A DNA stretch of 64,000 bases from Azospirillum brasilense (lineage in GTDB: Bacteria > Pseudomonadota > Alphaproteobacteria > Azospirillales > Azospirillaceae): NCBI RefSeq assembly GCF_007827815.1, contig NZ_VITH01000004.1:186001-250000 (forward strand), given 5' to 3'. The notes beneath the pieces are model-generated. The model was not told the DNA's origin. It saw nothing but the letters and a program-made list of their open reading frames with translations, and ran no database searches. Below are positions 1 to 11,780 of the stretch, one piece after another. The translations under genes and the position numbers were made by a program. Within the stretch, counting starts at the first letter, position 1, and each line of letters opens with the position of its first letter.

Positions 1-644
1 GCCTCGGCGGGGTGGCAGTCGCTGACCGGGCGCGGCACCGCGCGCTGCCCGATCCGCCGCTGCACCGCCCGTCCACAAGCCCGGTAGAGGAAGTCCTCGC
101 CGCCGCGCAGCGGTTCCATCAGGCACAGGCGCGGCACGCATTCGCGGATCTGGGCGGTGTCGATGTCATGCGCCTCCGGCATCGGACGCCCACGGAGGAC
201 GCGGCGCCAGTGGACGTAGAGCAGGCTGGCGATCTGCGGGATCTGGTCGAGGTCCAGCGGCTCCGACCGGCAGACCGGCGGCGCGGGGGGCGGCGGCGGA
301 ACGGCTGGGGCGGCGGTGGCAACCACGCGCACCGGCGCGGCCGCCACGGCCTCGGGCACCGGCGTGACGGCGGCAAGGGCGGGCGCCGGGCGGCTGGCGA
401 AGACCGGCTGGCGCTCCGGCCGGCCGCCGTGCTTCTTCAGCATCGGCAGCGGCGCCCAGGTCGCGCAGGTGTGGTAGGAGCGCGTGACCTTCCGGTAATC
501 CTGGCTGGTCGCCGTCCGGCACTCCCCCTCCGCGCTGTAGCGGTCGACGTGGACGAGCGTGTTGTCGTCCGACAGGGCGCGGTCGCCCCCCCACGAAACG
601 CAGGCGGCGCAGGCGCGGCTGTCCTTGGCGAAAGCGTGGGTCAT
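1..644 (-). CDS. PAS-domain protein with four-cysteine N-terminus (partial, runs off the left edge)
   Basis: The frame opens at an ATG at 642-644 and stays open to base 1, giving about 214 residues with the C-terminus missing. Residues 1-63 carry four cysteines (C12, C15, C42, C60) in a CxxC...C...CxxW pattern, suggesting a small metal or Fe-S ribbon. A proline/alanine linker follows (about 75-125). The rest resembles the PAS_5 family (seen in [19 protein letters not shown], then [13 protein letters not shown] and [10 protein letters not shown]). PAS_5 proteins are usually sensory or regulatory; the ligand cannot be predicted. The nearest GGAG lies about 14 bases from the ATG, so the start is not certain. 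It is divergent from carB. Confidence 0.6.
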   Translation of the reverse strand, partial: MTHAFAKDSRACAACVSWGGDRALSDDNTLVHVDRYSAEGECRTATSQDYRKVTRSYHTCATWAPLPMLKKHGGRPERQPVFASRPAPALAAVTPVPEAVAAAPVRVVATAAPAVPPPPPAPPVCRSEPLDLDQIPQIASLLYVHWRRVLRGRPMPEAHDIDTAQIRECVPRLCLMEPLRGGEDFLYRACGRAVQRRIGQRAVPRPVSDCHPAE

Positions 645-964
645 CGTTGGGCGCGAACTCCGGCGGCGATCAGGATCAGGTGTGCGGGCTTCTCCCGCTG
701 GACGAATTCGGAACACGCCGGGTTTCCGGCGCACCCCGATTGATGACGCCCTTTCGGCGCGGGTTCAAGCCTTGCCTCGCCGCCCGCTGGCGATGTTTCA
801 GACATGTGGCCCGCGCATCATCCCACCCCTTCCCCCGCGCCGCCTTGTTCCCTATAAAGGGGCCTCGCAACGACATATTGATCCGTGCCCTCTCACACCC
901 GCGCCCCGAAAGGGGCCAATGGCGCGAGGGGGCTTTTGCTGCACGAACGTCGAGAAGCGGACCC
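645..964. promoter_or_regulatory. Divergent intergenic region between the PAS gene and carB
   Basis: This 320-base gap should hold promoters for both flanking genes. A TATAAA hexamer at 853-858 is the only -10-like element I can point to for carB, with no good -35 partner. I see no riboswitch, attenuator hairpin with a T-run, or leader peptide. Confidence 0.3.
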
Positions 965-4216
<3,252 letters not shown>

Positions 4217-4298
4217 GACGGTTTACGGCGCGGCGGACCTCCTCCGCCGCGCCGTAGCTTTCCCAGGGCGCTGCGTCGGCATGGTGATGGATTGAACG

Positions 4299-4772
4299 AT
4301 GGAAAAAGTTCCAATGACTGCGGCGGGATACAACCGCCTGCAAGAGGAGTTGAAGCACCTCAAGACTGTCGAACGGCCCAACGTCATCAAGGCGATCGCC
4401 GAGGCGCGTGAGCATGGGGACCTGTCGGAAAACGCCGAATACACCGCCGCGCGTGAACGCCAGAGCTTCATCGAGGGCCGCGTCGCGGAGTTGGAGGACA
4501 AGATCAGCCGCGCCGAGGTCATCGACCCGACGAAGCTGTCCGGCAGTTCGGTGAAGTTCGGCGCCACCGTCACGCTCGCGGACGAGGACACCGACGAGGA
4601 GATCACCTACCAGATCGTCGGCCAGGACGAGAGCGACATCAAGAACGGCATGCTGTCCATCCAGGCGCCGCTGGCCCGCGCTCTGATCAACAAGTCGGTC
4701 GGCGACAGCGTGGAGGTCTCCACCCCCGGCGGCTCCAAGGTCTACGAGATCGTCACCGTCGCCTTCAAGTAA
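4299..4772 (+). CDS. greA: Transcription elongation factor GreA
   Basis: Rescues backtracked RNA polymerase by stimulating cleavage of the 3' end of the transcript through the secondary channel. At 157 aa it has normal length. An N-terminal coiled coil carries the conserved acidic tip region ([16 protein letters not shown], about residues 36-51), followed by the C-terminal FKBP-like domain ([11 protein letters not shown] ... VGDSVEV). It begins 82 bases after carB and ends just before a strong terminator, so carB-greA may be co-transcribed. Confidence 0.97.
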   Translation: MEKVPMTAAGYNRLQEELKHLKTVERPNVIKAIAEAREHGDLSENAEYTAARERQSFIEGRVAELEDKISRAEVIDPTKLSGSSVKFGATVTLADEDTDEEITYQIVGQDESDIKNGMLSIQAPLARALINKSVGDSVEVSTPGGSKVYEIVTVAFK

Positions 4773-4833
4773 GCGCCGGTTCAAGATTCAGGGGCCGGTT
4801 CGCAAGACACCGCCCCGCCACCGACCGCGAAAC

Positions 4834-4870
4834 GAAACGCCCCGCACCGGCAACCGGTGCGGGGCGTTTC
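4834..4870. terminator. Bidirectional hairpin between greA and the dienelactone hydrolase gene
   Basis: A perfect 17-base inverted repeat (4834-4850 and 4854-4870) with a 3-base loop ends in TTTCGCTTTC on the plus strand. It sits between two convergent genes and can serve both. Confidence 0.85.
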
Positions 4871-4893
4871 GCTTTCATCCTTGGAACGGTCTG

Positions 4894-5808
4894 CTAGCCC
4901 CGCAGCCGCTCCGCCAGGAAGGCGCTGACCCGCTCGATGGCGTCCTTGCGGGCGGACTCGTCGGTGCCGACCGTCGCCTCGCCCGCCGGGGCGGTCGCCA
5001 GATTGTGGCGCTTGCGCAGCGGCGCATGGGGAGAGTCGAAGCCGTGATGGGCGTCGGGGTAGACCACGACCTCGGTGCGCTCCTTCACCGGCTCGCGGCT
5101 CGCCAGCTCCAGGCAACGCTCCGCCGGGGTCCACTCGTCCTTGCCGCCCAGCAACATCAGCAGCGGGCCCTCCGGCTGCCAGTCGGCGTCGCCCAGCGGC
5201 GTCCGGCAACCGGGATAGAAGGCGATGGCGGCGCGGAAGCCGTTCCCCTGTCCGCCCGGCCCATAGGCGGCCAGCACCGTGCCCGCCCCCTGCGACCAGC
5301 CCATCAGGGCGATCCGCTCGCTGTCCACGTCGCTGCGCGCGCGCAGATAGGCCAGCGCCGCCCAGGCGTCGCGCTTGCGCTCCTCGGTCGCCCGGACGGG
5401 GCGGTCCTTGACCGTGCAGACCTCCGCCACGCCGCGCGGGCCGAAACTGTCCACCATCAGCACCGCGTAGCCCTGTTCGCGCAGCGTCAGCGCCCAGTCG
5501 ATGTGCCGGGCCGCCACCCGCCCGGTCTTGGCGTAAAGGCCGCTGCAGCCATGCAGCAGGACGACCGTGGCGTAGGGCCCCTCGGCCTTGGGACGCAGGA
5601 AACGCCCGGTCAGCGGCGTCGGGGCGCCGCTGGTCAGGTCGGCGTCGAGCGAGGGGAAACGGACGATCTCCTCCGCATGGACGCCCGGCGTGGCCGCCAC
5701 AGCCGGCGGGGAGGCGAGCAGGGTCGGCAGGGCCAGAGCGGCGGCGAACGCCAGCGTCGGCAGCAACAGGCGCGGCGGAAGGGCACGGCGGCGGGGTGAG
5801 GCCATCAT
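4894..5808 (-). CDS. Exported dienelactone hydrolase family protein
   Basis: An alpha/beta hydrolase of the dienelactone hydrolase family, 304 aa from the chosen start. The catalytic set reads as Ser172 in GWSQG, Asp224 in GGKDEW and His254 or His255 in DAHHGFD; the oxyanion-side segment is VVLLHGCSG. Classical enzymes of the family use Cys, this one Ser. The N-terminus is a signal peptide (basic PRRR, long Leu/Ala core, cleavage near AVAA), so it acts in the periplasm. The start at 5808 follows GGGAGACG; a second ATG overlaps at 5805, and the frame is also open 34 codons upstream, which would bury the signal peptide. The substrate is unknown. Confidence 0.8.
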   Translation of the reverse strand: MMASPRRRALPPRLLLPTLAFAAALALPTLLASPPAVAATPGVHAEEIVRFPSLDADLTSGAPTPLTGRFLRPKAEGPYATVVLLHGCSGLYAKTGRVAARHIDWALTLREQGYAVLMVDSFGPRGVAEVCTVKDRPVRATEERKRDAWAALAYLRARSDVDSERIALMGWSQGAGTVLAAYGPGGQGNGFRAAIAFYPGCRTPLGDADWQPEGPLLMLLGGKDEWTPAERCLELASREPVKERTEVVVYPDAHHGFDSPHAPLRKRHNLATAPAGEATVGTDESARKDAIERVSAFLAERLRG

Positions 5809-5965
5809 CGTCTCCCGGTCACGGGCAAAATCGGCGAAGTCGGTTGCGCGCAAGTTTAGCACCTTCGCCCTGTGGAAGCATCGCACGTGCGAAGACGGGC
5901 TGGAATCCATTTTTGGAAACGCTCGGCGTCACAAGATTGCGCGGTGACGCCCATCCCCGAAACGC

Positions 5966-6013
5966 GAACAGCCGGCACCACATCCCTTGCACGGGGTGCG
6001 GTGCCGGCTGTTC
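5966..6013 (-). terminator. Probable terminator downstream of the Lrp-type gene
   Basis: A 14-base inverted repeat (5966-5979 and 6000-6013) with a 20-base GC-rich spacer lies just past the stop of the Lrp gene. It lacks a good T-run. Confidence 0.5.
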
Positions 6014-6044
6014 GGAAAAGGCTTCGCGTCGGTGCGGCGCCGCG

Positions 6045-6599
6045 TCAGCGGCGCGCCAGACGGGTCGAGGACTCGCCCTCGTCCTCCTCGTCGTCATCCT
6101 CCAGCGAGTCGGGGATGTCCGGCGAGTCCACATCGATCGGCACACCGGGCGTGTGCTTCGACGTGCGGATCGACAGGGCCGACTTGACGTGCGCCACGTT
6201 GGGCGCCGCCGTCAGCTTCGTGGTCAGGAAGCGCTGGTAGTCGTCCCAGTCCTCCGCAACGATCTTCAGCAGGAAATCATACTCGCCCGCCAGCATGTTG
6301 CATTCACGCACCATGGGCCAGGAGTTGACGAGTTCCTCGAATTTCTTTAGGTCCACTTCAGCTTGGCTGGACAGGCCGACCTGGGCGAACACGGTGACAC
6401 CGAACCCGAGCGCGTCGGGATTGATGTCGGCGTGATAGCCGCGGATGAAGCCCGCCTCTTCCAAGGCGCGGACACGCCGCAAACACGGAGGGGCAGAGAT
6501 GCCGGCACGCCTCGCGAGTTCTACGTTGGTCATCCGGCCGTCATTTTGCAGGTCGCGCAAAATCCGCCGGTCAATTCGGTCGAGTTTGACCCGCCGCAT
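6045..6599 (-). CDS. Lrp/AsnC family transcriptional regulator
   Basis: A 184-aa DNA-binding regulator with an N-terminal winged helix-turn-helix (LDRIDRRILRDLQ, then VELARRAGISAPPCLRRV) and a C-terminal RAM ligand-binding domain (REC...LAGEYDFLLKI). The family binds amino acids and acts as oligomers. The ATG at 6599 gives the standard start MRRVKLDRID; longer readings run into shadow sequence. Unusual is a ~25-residue acidic tail (SLEDDDEEDEG) ending in basic residues, beyond the normal family end. It is divergent from the ELM1-like gene, with 177 bases shared as promoter space. Confidence 0.9.
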   Translation of the reverse strand: MRRVKLDRIDRRILRDLQNDGRMTNVELARRAGISAPPCLRRVRALEEAGFIRGYHADINPDALGFGVTVFAQVGLSSQAEVDLKKFEELVNSWPMVRECNMLAGEYDFLLKIVAEDWDDYQRFLTTKLTAAPNVAHVKSALSIRTSKHTPGVPIDVDSPDIPDSLEDDDEEDEGESSTRLARR

Positions 6600-6776
6600 G
6601 GTTTGCTCGGTCGCTCCGGGGGTGATTTGAAGAAAGGATATTACACGGCGCAGCCATCCACGCCAAGCAAGAAACCCGTATCGGCGTCGGTGGAAAAACT
6701 TTCTATCGATGTATCCAGCTCCGACGCCCACCTGGGCGCGACAACCCGCCGCACCCTCAAAACCATTCGTGTGACG

Positions 6777-7766
6777 ATGCAGTCCTCCCTTCCCGGTTCC
6801 CTCACCTGTTGGGTCGTCTCGGACGGCAAGCCCGGCATGGAAAACCAGTGCATCGGCCTCGCCGAGGCGCTGGGCCTCACCCCCGCCGTGAAGCGGGTGC
6901 GGCTGCGCAGCCCGTGGCGCCAGCTCAGCCCGTTCCTGCGGCTGGGCAACCGCTTCGCCGCCGGGCCGGAGGGCGATCCCATCCGCGCGCCCTGGCCCGA
7001 CCTGATGATCGGGTCGGGGCGTCAGGCCATCGCGCCGCTGCTGGCCGCCAGCAAGCAGTCGCGCGGCCGGACCTTCACCGTCTACATCCAGGACCCCCAG
7101 ATCAACCCGCGCCATTTCGGCCTCGTCGTGGTGCCCCGCCACGACCGGCTGCGCGGCCCCAACGTCATGGCCACCCGCGGCGCCCTGCACCGTGTGACGC
7201 CCAAGCTGCTGGCCGAGGCGGCGCAGCGCCACGCCCCGCGGCTCGCCGACCTGCCGCACCCGCGCGTCGCCGTTCTGATCGGCGGCACCAACGGCGTCTA
7301 CGCCCTGACCCCGACCATCATGGGCGACGTCGCGGAGAAGCTGTCGGAGCTGGCCCGCGGCAAGGGGGCCGGGCTGATGGTCACCCCGTCGCGCCGCACC
7401 GGCGCCGACAACGAGGCGATCCTGCGCGCCCGCCTGAACGGCCTGCCGGCGGAGGTGTGGGACGGCACCGGCGAGAACCCCTATTTCGCCTATCTCGGGC
7501 TGGCCGACGCCGTTGTGGTGACCTGCGACAGCGTGTCCATGACCTCGGAAGCCTGCTCCACCGGAAAGCCGGTCTACGTGATCGAGCTGGAGGGCGGCTC
7601 GCCCAAGTTCCGCAGCTTCCACGAAGAACTCTACAAGGAAGGCATCACCCGACCCTTCACCGGCGCCCTAGAGCACTGGACCTACCCAACGTTGGACGAC
7701 ACCCGGCAAGTCGCCGAAGAGTTGCGACACCGTCTTCTCGCCCACCGCGCCAAGCATGACGCTTGA
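6777..7766 (+). CDS. Mitochondrial fission ELM1 family protein (GT-B-like fold)
   Basis: A 329-aa protein of the ELM1 family, which is widespread in alphaproteobacteria and named after a plant protein that recruits dynamin to mitochondria. The bacterial role is not established; the fold resembles GT-B glycosyltransferases. Visible family segments are WVVSDGKPGMENQ at the N-terminus, GSGRQAIAP, VYIQDPQINP, VLIGGTNGVY, and the sugar-nucleotide-like VTCDSVSMTSEACSTGKPVYV. The ATG at 6777 fits the family N-terminus. The gene is divergent from the Lrp regulator, which may control it. Confidence 0.85.
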   Translation: MQSSLPGSLTCWVVSDGKPGMENQCIGLAEALGLTPAVKRVRLRSPWRQLSPFLRLGNRFAAGPEGDPIRAPWPDLMIGSGRQAIAPLLAASKQSRGRTFTVYIQDPQINPRHFGLVVVPRHDRLRGPNVMATRGALHRVTPKLLAEAAQRHAPRLADLPHPRVAVLIGGTNGVYALTPTIMGDVAEKLSELARGKGAGLMVTPSRRTGADNEAILRARLNGLPAEVWDGTGENPYFAYLGLADAVVVTCDSVSMTSEACSTGKPVYVIELEGGSPKFRSFHEELYKEGITRPFTGALEHWTYPTLDDTRQVAEELRHRLLAHRAKHDA

Positions 7767-7770
7767 AATC

Positions 7771-7789
7771 CGGGGCGCCGCGCGCCCCG
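7771..7789 (+). terminator. GC-rich hairpin after the ELM1-like gene
   Basis: Arms 7771-7777 and 7783-7789 with a 5-base loop, 5 bases past the stop. A T-rich stretch appears only about 20 bases later, so termination is doubtful. Confidence 0.35.
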
Positions 7790-7931
7790 CGTTGCCGCGA
7801 TGCATCGTTGTTTTCTTGCGCTCATCAGGGGATGATTCCTGTCAAACGCTTCATGAACGCTAATTCATTTAGCGCGTGTCCCGGCGCGTGGTAATTCGCT
7901 TTTACCGCTGGGACGCATTGGATTTCTTCGC

Positions 7932-8588
7932 ATGGTCACGCCCGACGCGGTCCAGGATGCCTTCATCCGCTGCCTGGACAACGCCCCGATCAAGGATGAG
8001 CCCTATCGCCACTGGCTGCTGTCGCGCGCGCTCACCGACGAGGCCGCGGACGGCATCGCCGCCCTGCCCTGGGCGCCGCCTCCGGTCGGCGACACCATGG
8101 GCAAGCGCGACACCAACAACGCCACCCGCAGCTATTTCTGCGCCCGCAGCCGGGCCGAGCATCCCGTCTGCGACGCGGTCGCCACGGCCTTCCAGCGGCG
8201 GGCGGTGACGGAGGCGATCGGGCGCACCTGCGGCGTCGATCTGGCCGGCACCTCGCTGCGCATCGAATATTGCCAGGACACCGACGGCTTCTGGCTGGAG
8301 CCGCACACCGACATCGGCGTCAAGAAGTTCACGATGCTGATCTATCTCTCCAAGGGGCCGGACTGCGCCGGCTGGGGCACCGACGTGCTGGACGCCACCC
8401 GCACCGTCGTCACCCGCGCGCCCTACGCCTTCAACGGGGGACTGGTCTTCGTTCCCGGAACGAACACGTGGCATGGCTTCGCCCCGCGCCCGATCCGCGG
8501 CGTCCGCAAGTCGATCATCGTGAACTACGTCGGCCCTGAATGGCGCGCGCGCCACGAGCTGGCCTTCCCCGACTCGCCTGTCGCCTGA
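7932..8588 (+). CDS. 2-oxoglutarate/Fe(II)-dependent oxygenase family protein (first of a tandem pair)
   Basis: A 218-aa protein with the double-stranded beta-helix signature of 2OG-Fe(II) oxygenases: the HxD iron ligands in EPHTDIGVKKF, the distal His in NTWHGF, and a downstream Arg in PIRGVRKSIIVNYV that should bind 2-oxoglutarate. Such enzymes hydroxylate proteins, sugars or small molecules; the target is unknown. It is followed after 40 bases by a second oxygenase that it resembles in layout but not closely in sequence. Confidence 0.75.
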   Translation: MVTPDAVQDAFIRCLDNAPIKDEPYRHWLLSRALTDEAADGIAALPWAPPPVGDTMGKRDTNNATRSYFCARSRAEHPVCDAVATAFQRRAVTEAIGRTCGVDLAGTSLRIEYCQDTDGFWLEPHTDIGVKKFTMLIYLSKGPDCAGWGTDVLDATRTVVTRAPYAFNGGLVFVPGTNTWHGFAPRPIRGVRKSIIVNYVGPEWRARHELAFPDSPVA

Positions 8589-8628
8589 ATTGCCGTGACC
8601 TGAATTGCTGCCGTCTGGAGACCGCCCC

Positions 8629-9267
8629 ATGTCCATACCCACCTCCATGCTGGATCTGGACCGCTTCCGCGCTACCCCGCTGCAGCACGAGCCGTTCGAC
8701 TTCCTCTGCGTCCCCGGCTTCGTGAAGCGGGAGCATCTGGAGGCTCTGCACCGCGACTACCCCAGGGTGGACAAACCCGGCTCGATCCCGTTGGGCGTTT
8801 TCCCGCAGGGCCCGGCCTTCGACGCCCTGATCGAGGAGCTGCGCGGCGAGGCGGTCTGCCAGGCCTTCTCGGAGAAGTTCGGGCTGGACCTGTCGCGCTA
8901 CCCGACCATGTTCACCGCCCGCGGCATGTGCCGGGCGACGGACGGCAAGATCCACCCCGATTCGGCCAGCAAGATCGTCACCGTCCTGATCTACATGAAC
9001 CCACCCTGGGAGGCGTCGGGCGGGCGCCTGCGCGTCCTGCGCAGCCCGAACCTGGAAGATTACGCCGCCGAGGTGCCGCCGGACGAGGGCACGCTGCTGT
9101 GCTTCCGCCGCTGCGACACCTCGTGGCACGGGCACCACTCCTTCGAGGGCCGGCGCCGCGCCGTGCAGATGAACTGGGTCCGCAACAGCGTCTACATCTG
9201 GCACGAGCAGTGGCGCCACCGCGTCGGCGCCTGGCTGAAGAACCGCAAGGCCCCGGCCCACCCGTGA
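8629..9267 (+). CDS. 2-oxoglutarate/Fe(II)-dependent oxygenase family protein (second of the pair)
   Basis: 212 aa. Iron ligands are seen as HPD in GKIHPDSASK and the distal His in TSWHGHHSF, followed by an Arg-rich segment (EGRRRAVQMNWV) for 2-oxoglutarate. The ATG at 8629 follows CTGGAG; a TTG at 8605 would add eight residues. It is probably co-transcribed with the upstream oxygenase. No glycan or peptide synthesis gene lies next to the pair to suggest a substrate. Confidence 0.75.
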   Translation: MSIPTSMLDLDRFRATPLQHEPFDFLCVPGFVKREHLEALHRDYPRVDKPGSIPLGVFPQGPAFDALIEELRGEAVCQAFSEKFGLDLSRYPTMFTARGMCRATDGKIHPDSASKIVTVLIYMNPPWEASGGRLRVLRSPNLEDYAAEVPPDEGTLLCFRRCDTSWHGHHSFEGRRRAVQMNWVRNSVYIWHEQWRHRVGAWLKNRKAPAHP

Positions 9268-9415
9268 GGGAGGTTCCCCGGGCCGGCCGGGGTGAAACAT
9301 CGTCCCCATGAGGGGGCGGCATGGCAGGCTTTCCGATGACAGCGCGCCCGATCTGGACCATATGTTCGGCGCGGCCCTATGGTCCGCACCAGACCAGATC
9401 GTGACGGACAGAGCG

Positions 9416-10402
9416 ATGCCCAGCACCCACCACACCAAGGTTCTCATCATCGGCGCCGGTCCTGCCGGCTATACCGCGGCCATCTACGCGGCGCGCGCCA
9501 ACCTGCAGCCGCTGATGGTGCAGGGGATGCAGCCGGGCGGCCAGCTCATGATCACCACCGACGTCGAGAACTATCCCGGCTTCGCCGACCCCATCCAGGG
9601 GCCGTGGCTGATGGAGCAGATGCAGAAGCAGGCGGAGCATGTCGGGACCAAGATGGTCTTCGACCTGATCACCGACGTCGACTTCAGCCAGCGCCCCTTC
9701 GTCTGCAAGGGCGACTCGGGCGACACCTACACCGCCGACAGCGTCATCATCGCGACCGGCGCGCAGGCCCGCTGGCTGGGCATCTCCAGCGAGGAGATCT
9801 ACCGCGGCTTCGGCGTGTCGGCCTGCGCCACCTGCGACGGCTTCTTCTTCCGCGGCAAGGAGATCGCGGTGATCGGCGGCGGCAACTCCGCGGTGGAGGA
9901 GGCGCTGTACCTCACCAACCACGCCTCCAAGGTGACGGTCATCCACCGCCGCGACAGCTTCCGCGCCGAGCGGATCATGCAGGACCGGCTGTTCCGCAAC
10001 CCCAAGATCGAGGTGGTCTGGGACAGCGTGGTCGAGGAGATCGTCGGCGAGGGCGACGGCTCGCTGGGCAACCCGCGCGGCGTCACCGGCGTGCGCGTGA
10101 AGAACGTGAAGTCGGGCGAGGAGCGGGTCATCCCGGTCGCCGGCGTCTTCGTCGCCATCGGCCATGTCCCGGCCACCGCCGTCTTCCAGGGCAAGGTGGA
10201 GACCGACTCCGAGGGCTACATCGTCACCGCCCCCGATTCGACGGCCACCAACGTGCCGGGCGTCTTCGCGGCGGGCGACGTGAAGGACAAGATTTACCGG
10301 CAGGCCGTCACCGCCGCTGGCATGGGCTGCATGGCCGCCCTGGAGGCCGAGCGCTGGCTGGCCCACCACGAGGGCGAGCCGAGCCCGGCGGGCAACTGGT
10401 AA
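9416..10402 (+). CDS. trxB: Thioredoxin-disulfide reductase
   Basis: Transfers electrons from NADPH through FAD to thioredoxin in the cytoplasm. 328 aa, typical of the low-molecular-weight type. FAD motif GAGPAGYTAA at the N-terminus, redox-active pair C137-C140 in CATC followed by DGFFFRG, NADPH motif GGGNSAVEEAL, and the terminal FAD segment GVFAAGDVKD. The ATG at 9416 gives the family start; the frame is open upstream without similarity. The ribosome-binding site is weak (GGACAGAG). Confidence 0.95.
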   Translation: MPSTHHTKVLIIGAGPAGYTAAIYAARANLQPLMVQGMQPGGQLMITTDVENYPGFADPIQGPWLMEQMQKQAEHVGTKMVFDLITDVDFSQRPFVCKGDSGDTYTADSVIIATGAQARWLGISSEEIYRGFGVSACATCDGFFFRGKEIAVIGGGNSAVEEALYLTNHASKVTVIHRRDSFRAERIMQDRLFRNPKIEVVWDSVVEEIVGEGDGSLGNPRGVTGVRVKNVKSGEERVIPVAGVFVAIGHVPATAVFQGKVETDSEGYIVTAPDSTATNVPGVFAAGDVKDKIYRQAVTAAGMGCMAALEAERWLAHHEGEPSPAGNW

Positions 10403-10415
10403 GGCTTTTTATGGC

Positions 10416-10437
10416 GGGGGCCGGGCGACCGGCCCCC
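10416..10437. terminator. Hairpin between trxB and the DoxX gene
   Basis: A perfect 9-base inverted repeat (10416-10424, 10429-10437) with a 4-base loop separates two convergent genes. There is no clear T-run on either strand. Confidence 0.55.
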
Positions 10438-10439
10438 TC

Positions 10440-10895
10440 CTACCGCCGCTTCATCAGCCCGTCGACGCTGAACCGCCCGGCCCCGGCGGCGATCAGCGCG
10501 AGGAAGCCGCCGATGATGGCGAGGTTCTTCATGAACTGGATGCGCTGCATCCCCTGGGCCTCCGGCGGGTAGGTCCAGTAGCGGTGGGCGATCAGCGTCG
10601 CCATGATGGTGAAGAGCACCACCGCCGCCGCGGCCAGCCGCGTCCAGGCCCCCAGCACCACGGCCAGACCGCCGAAGCACTCCACCGCACCGCCCAGCGC
10701 CGCCAGCAGCATCGGCATGGGCAACCCCTGCCCTTCCAGGCTCCCGGCGAACGCGCCGAGGTCCATCAGCTTGCCGAATCCGCTCTGCACGAAGATCGCC
10801 CCGATCAGCAGCCGCGCGGCCAGCAGCAGGGCATCCTGCCCGCCCGTCGCCGCACGGTCCGCTCCCCGCACCCGGTCGTAGTCGTAGGAGGCCAT
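10440..10895 (-). CDS. DoxX family membrane protein
   Basis: A 151-aa protein with four predicted membrane segments (LLAARLLIGAIFV, LLAALGGAVECFGGLAVVLGA, AAAVVLFTIMATLIA, LAIIGGFLALIAAGAG) and the DoxX-type SGFGKLMD after the first. DoxX relatives are linked to quinone or thiosulfate redox chemistry and to oxidative stress complexes, but many are uncharacterised. I chose the ATG at 10895 (MASYDYD) because GGGAG lies upstream; an ATG at 10916 adds seven residues. It lies downstream of dps on the same strand, but a terminator separates them. Confidence 0.8.
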   Translation of the reverse strand: MASYDYDRVRGADRAATGGQDALLLAARLLIGAIFVQSGFGKLMDLGAFAGSLEGQGLPMPMLLAALGGAVECFGGLAVVLGAWTRLAAAAVVLFTIMATLIAHRYWTYPPEAQGMQRIQFMKNLAIIGGFLALIAAGAGRFSVDGLMKRR

Positions 10896-10989
10896 GGCGC
10901 CCTCTCCCGCGTCCATCGGACATTCCCTGGAGAACGCGCGGCCCCGCCTCTTGTTGCGCCCCTGTTGTTTTCTTTGGCCCCAAAAGGAC

Positions 10990-11017
10990 GGGGCGCCGAC
11001 CCGAAGGACGGCGCCCC
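10990..11017 (-). terminator. Terminator of dps
   Basis: Inverted repeat 10990-10998 / 11009-11017 with a 10-base loop, followed on the minus strand by TCCTTTTGGGG. Confidence 0.65.
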
Positions 11018-11060
11018 ATCAATTCGCGGGCCGCGCTGCGCCGCCCGGCGGCGCTGCCGA

Positions 11061-11528
11061 CTACTCCAGCATGGAGCGCAGCATCCAGGCGGTCTTCTCG
11101 TGGATCTGCAGGCGCTGGGTCAGCAGGTCGGCGGTCGGCTGGTCGTTGGCCTCCTCGGCGGTCGGGAAGACCTTCCGGGCGGTGCGGGCGACGGCCTCAT
11201 GCCCCTCGACAAGCTGGCGCAGCATCTCCTGGGCGTTCGGAACGCCCTGCTCCTCCTTGATCGAGGCGAGCTTGGTGAACTGCGAGAAGCTGCCCGGCGC
11301 CGGATAGCCGAGGGCGCGGATGCGCTCCGCCACCTCGTCCAGGGCGGTCCACAGCTCCGTGTACTGGGTCATGAACATGGTGTGGAGCGTGTTGAACATC
11401 GGCCCCGTGACGTTCCAGTGGAAGGAATGCGTCTTCAGATACAGGGCGAAGGTGTCGGCGAGCACGTTGTTCAGGCCTTCGGCGATGGCCTTGCGGTCGG
11501 CTTCCGCGATCCCGATGTCGATCTGCAT
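11061..11528 (-). CDS. dps: Dps-family DNA-protecting ferritin
   Basis: Dodecameric mini-ferritin that oxidises and stores iron and shields DNA during starvation or peroxide stress. At 155 aa it shows the inter-subunit ferroxidase ligands: [11 protein letters not shown] (His pair) and the acidic partners in LDEVAERI. The C-terminal helix ([14 protein letters not shown]) is also typical. The ATG at 11528 begins MQIDIGI. A perfect Irr-type box lies 85-102 bases upstream, implying control by iron or haem status rather than, or in addition to, peroxide. Confidence 0.93.
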   Translation of the reverse strand: MQIDIGIAEADRKAIAEGLNNVLADTFALYLKTHSFHWNVTGPMFNTLHTMFMTQYTELWTALDEVAERIRALGYPAPGSFSQFTKLASIKEEQGVPNAQEMLRQLVEGHEAVARTARKVFPTAEEANDQPTADLLTQRLQIHEKTAWMLRSMLE

Positions 11529-11613
11529 GGTTTCTCAATCCTCCGAGGGGTTGTCTTCCATTCTTGGCTGCAATCGAGGCTACGCCCCGCTGCACCCCGG
11601 GTAAAGTCCCTAC

Positions 11614-11630
11614 TTTAGAAAGTTTCTAAA
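11614..11630. promoter_or_regulatory. Irr-type iron control element (ICE box) upstream of dps
   Basis: The 17 bases read TTTAGAA-AGT-TTCTAAA, a perfect palindrome around a central G. They match exactly the TTTAGAA-N3-TTCTAAA consensus described for the iron-response regulator Irr in alphaproteobacteria. It lies 85 bases upstream of the dps start codon, and iron-storage genes are known Irr targets in rhizobia. That this host has Irr is inferred. Confidence 0.75.
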
Positions 11631-11780
11631 CAGCAGCCCTGCGCGATCCGCATGCCCCGGCATGCCGTGAAGGCCACCCCGACAAGCTTGGGCGCGCCCG
11701 GTGCGGATCAAGATGTGCGCCGCAACAGCATGCGTATCAAGCGTCCGTATCGGGCGCCCCGAAGACGCGGCCCCACGCCG

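Noticed and set aside
12..743. A 243-codon plus-strand frame at the left edge
   Set aside because: The minus-strand frame in the same place gives a convincing PAS-type protein, so the plus frame is a shadow.
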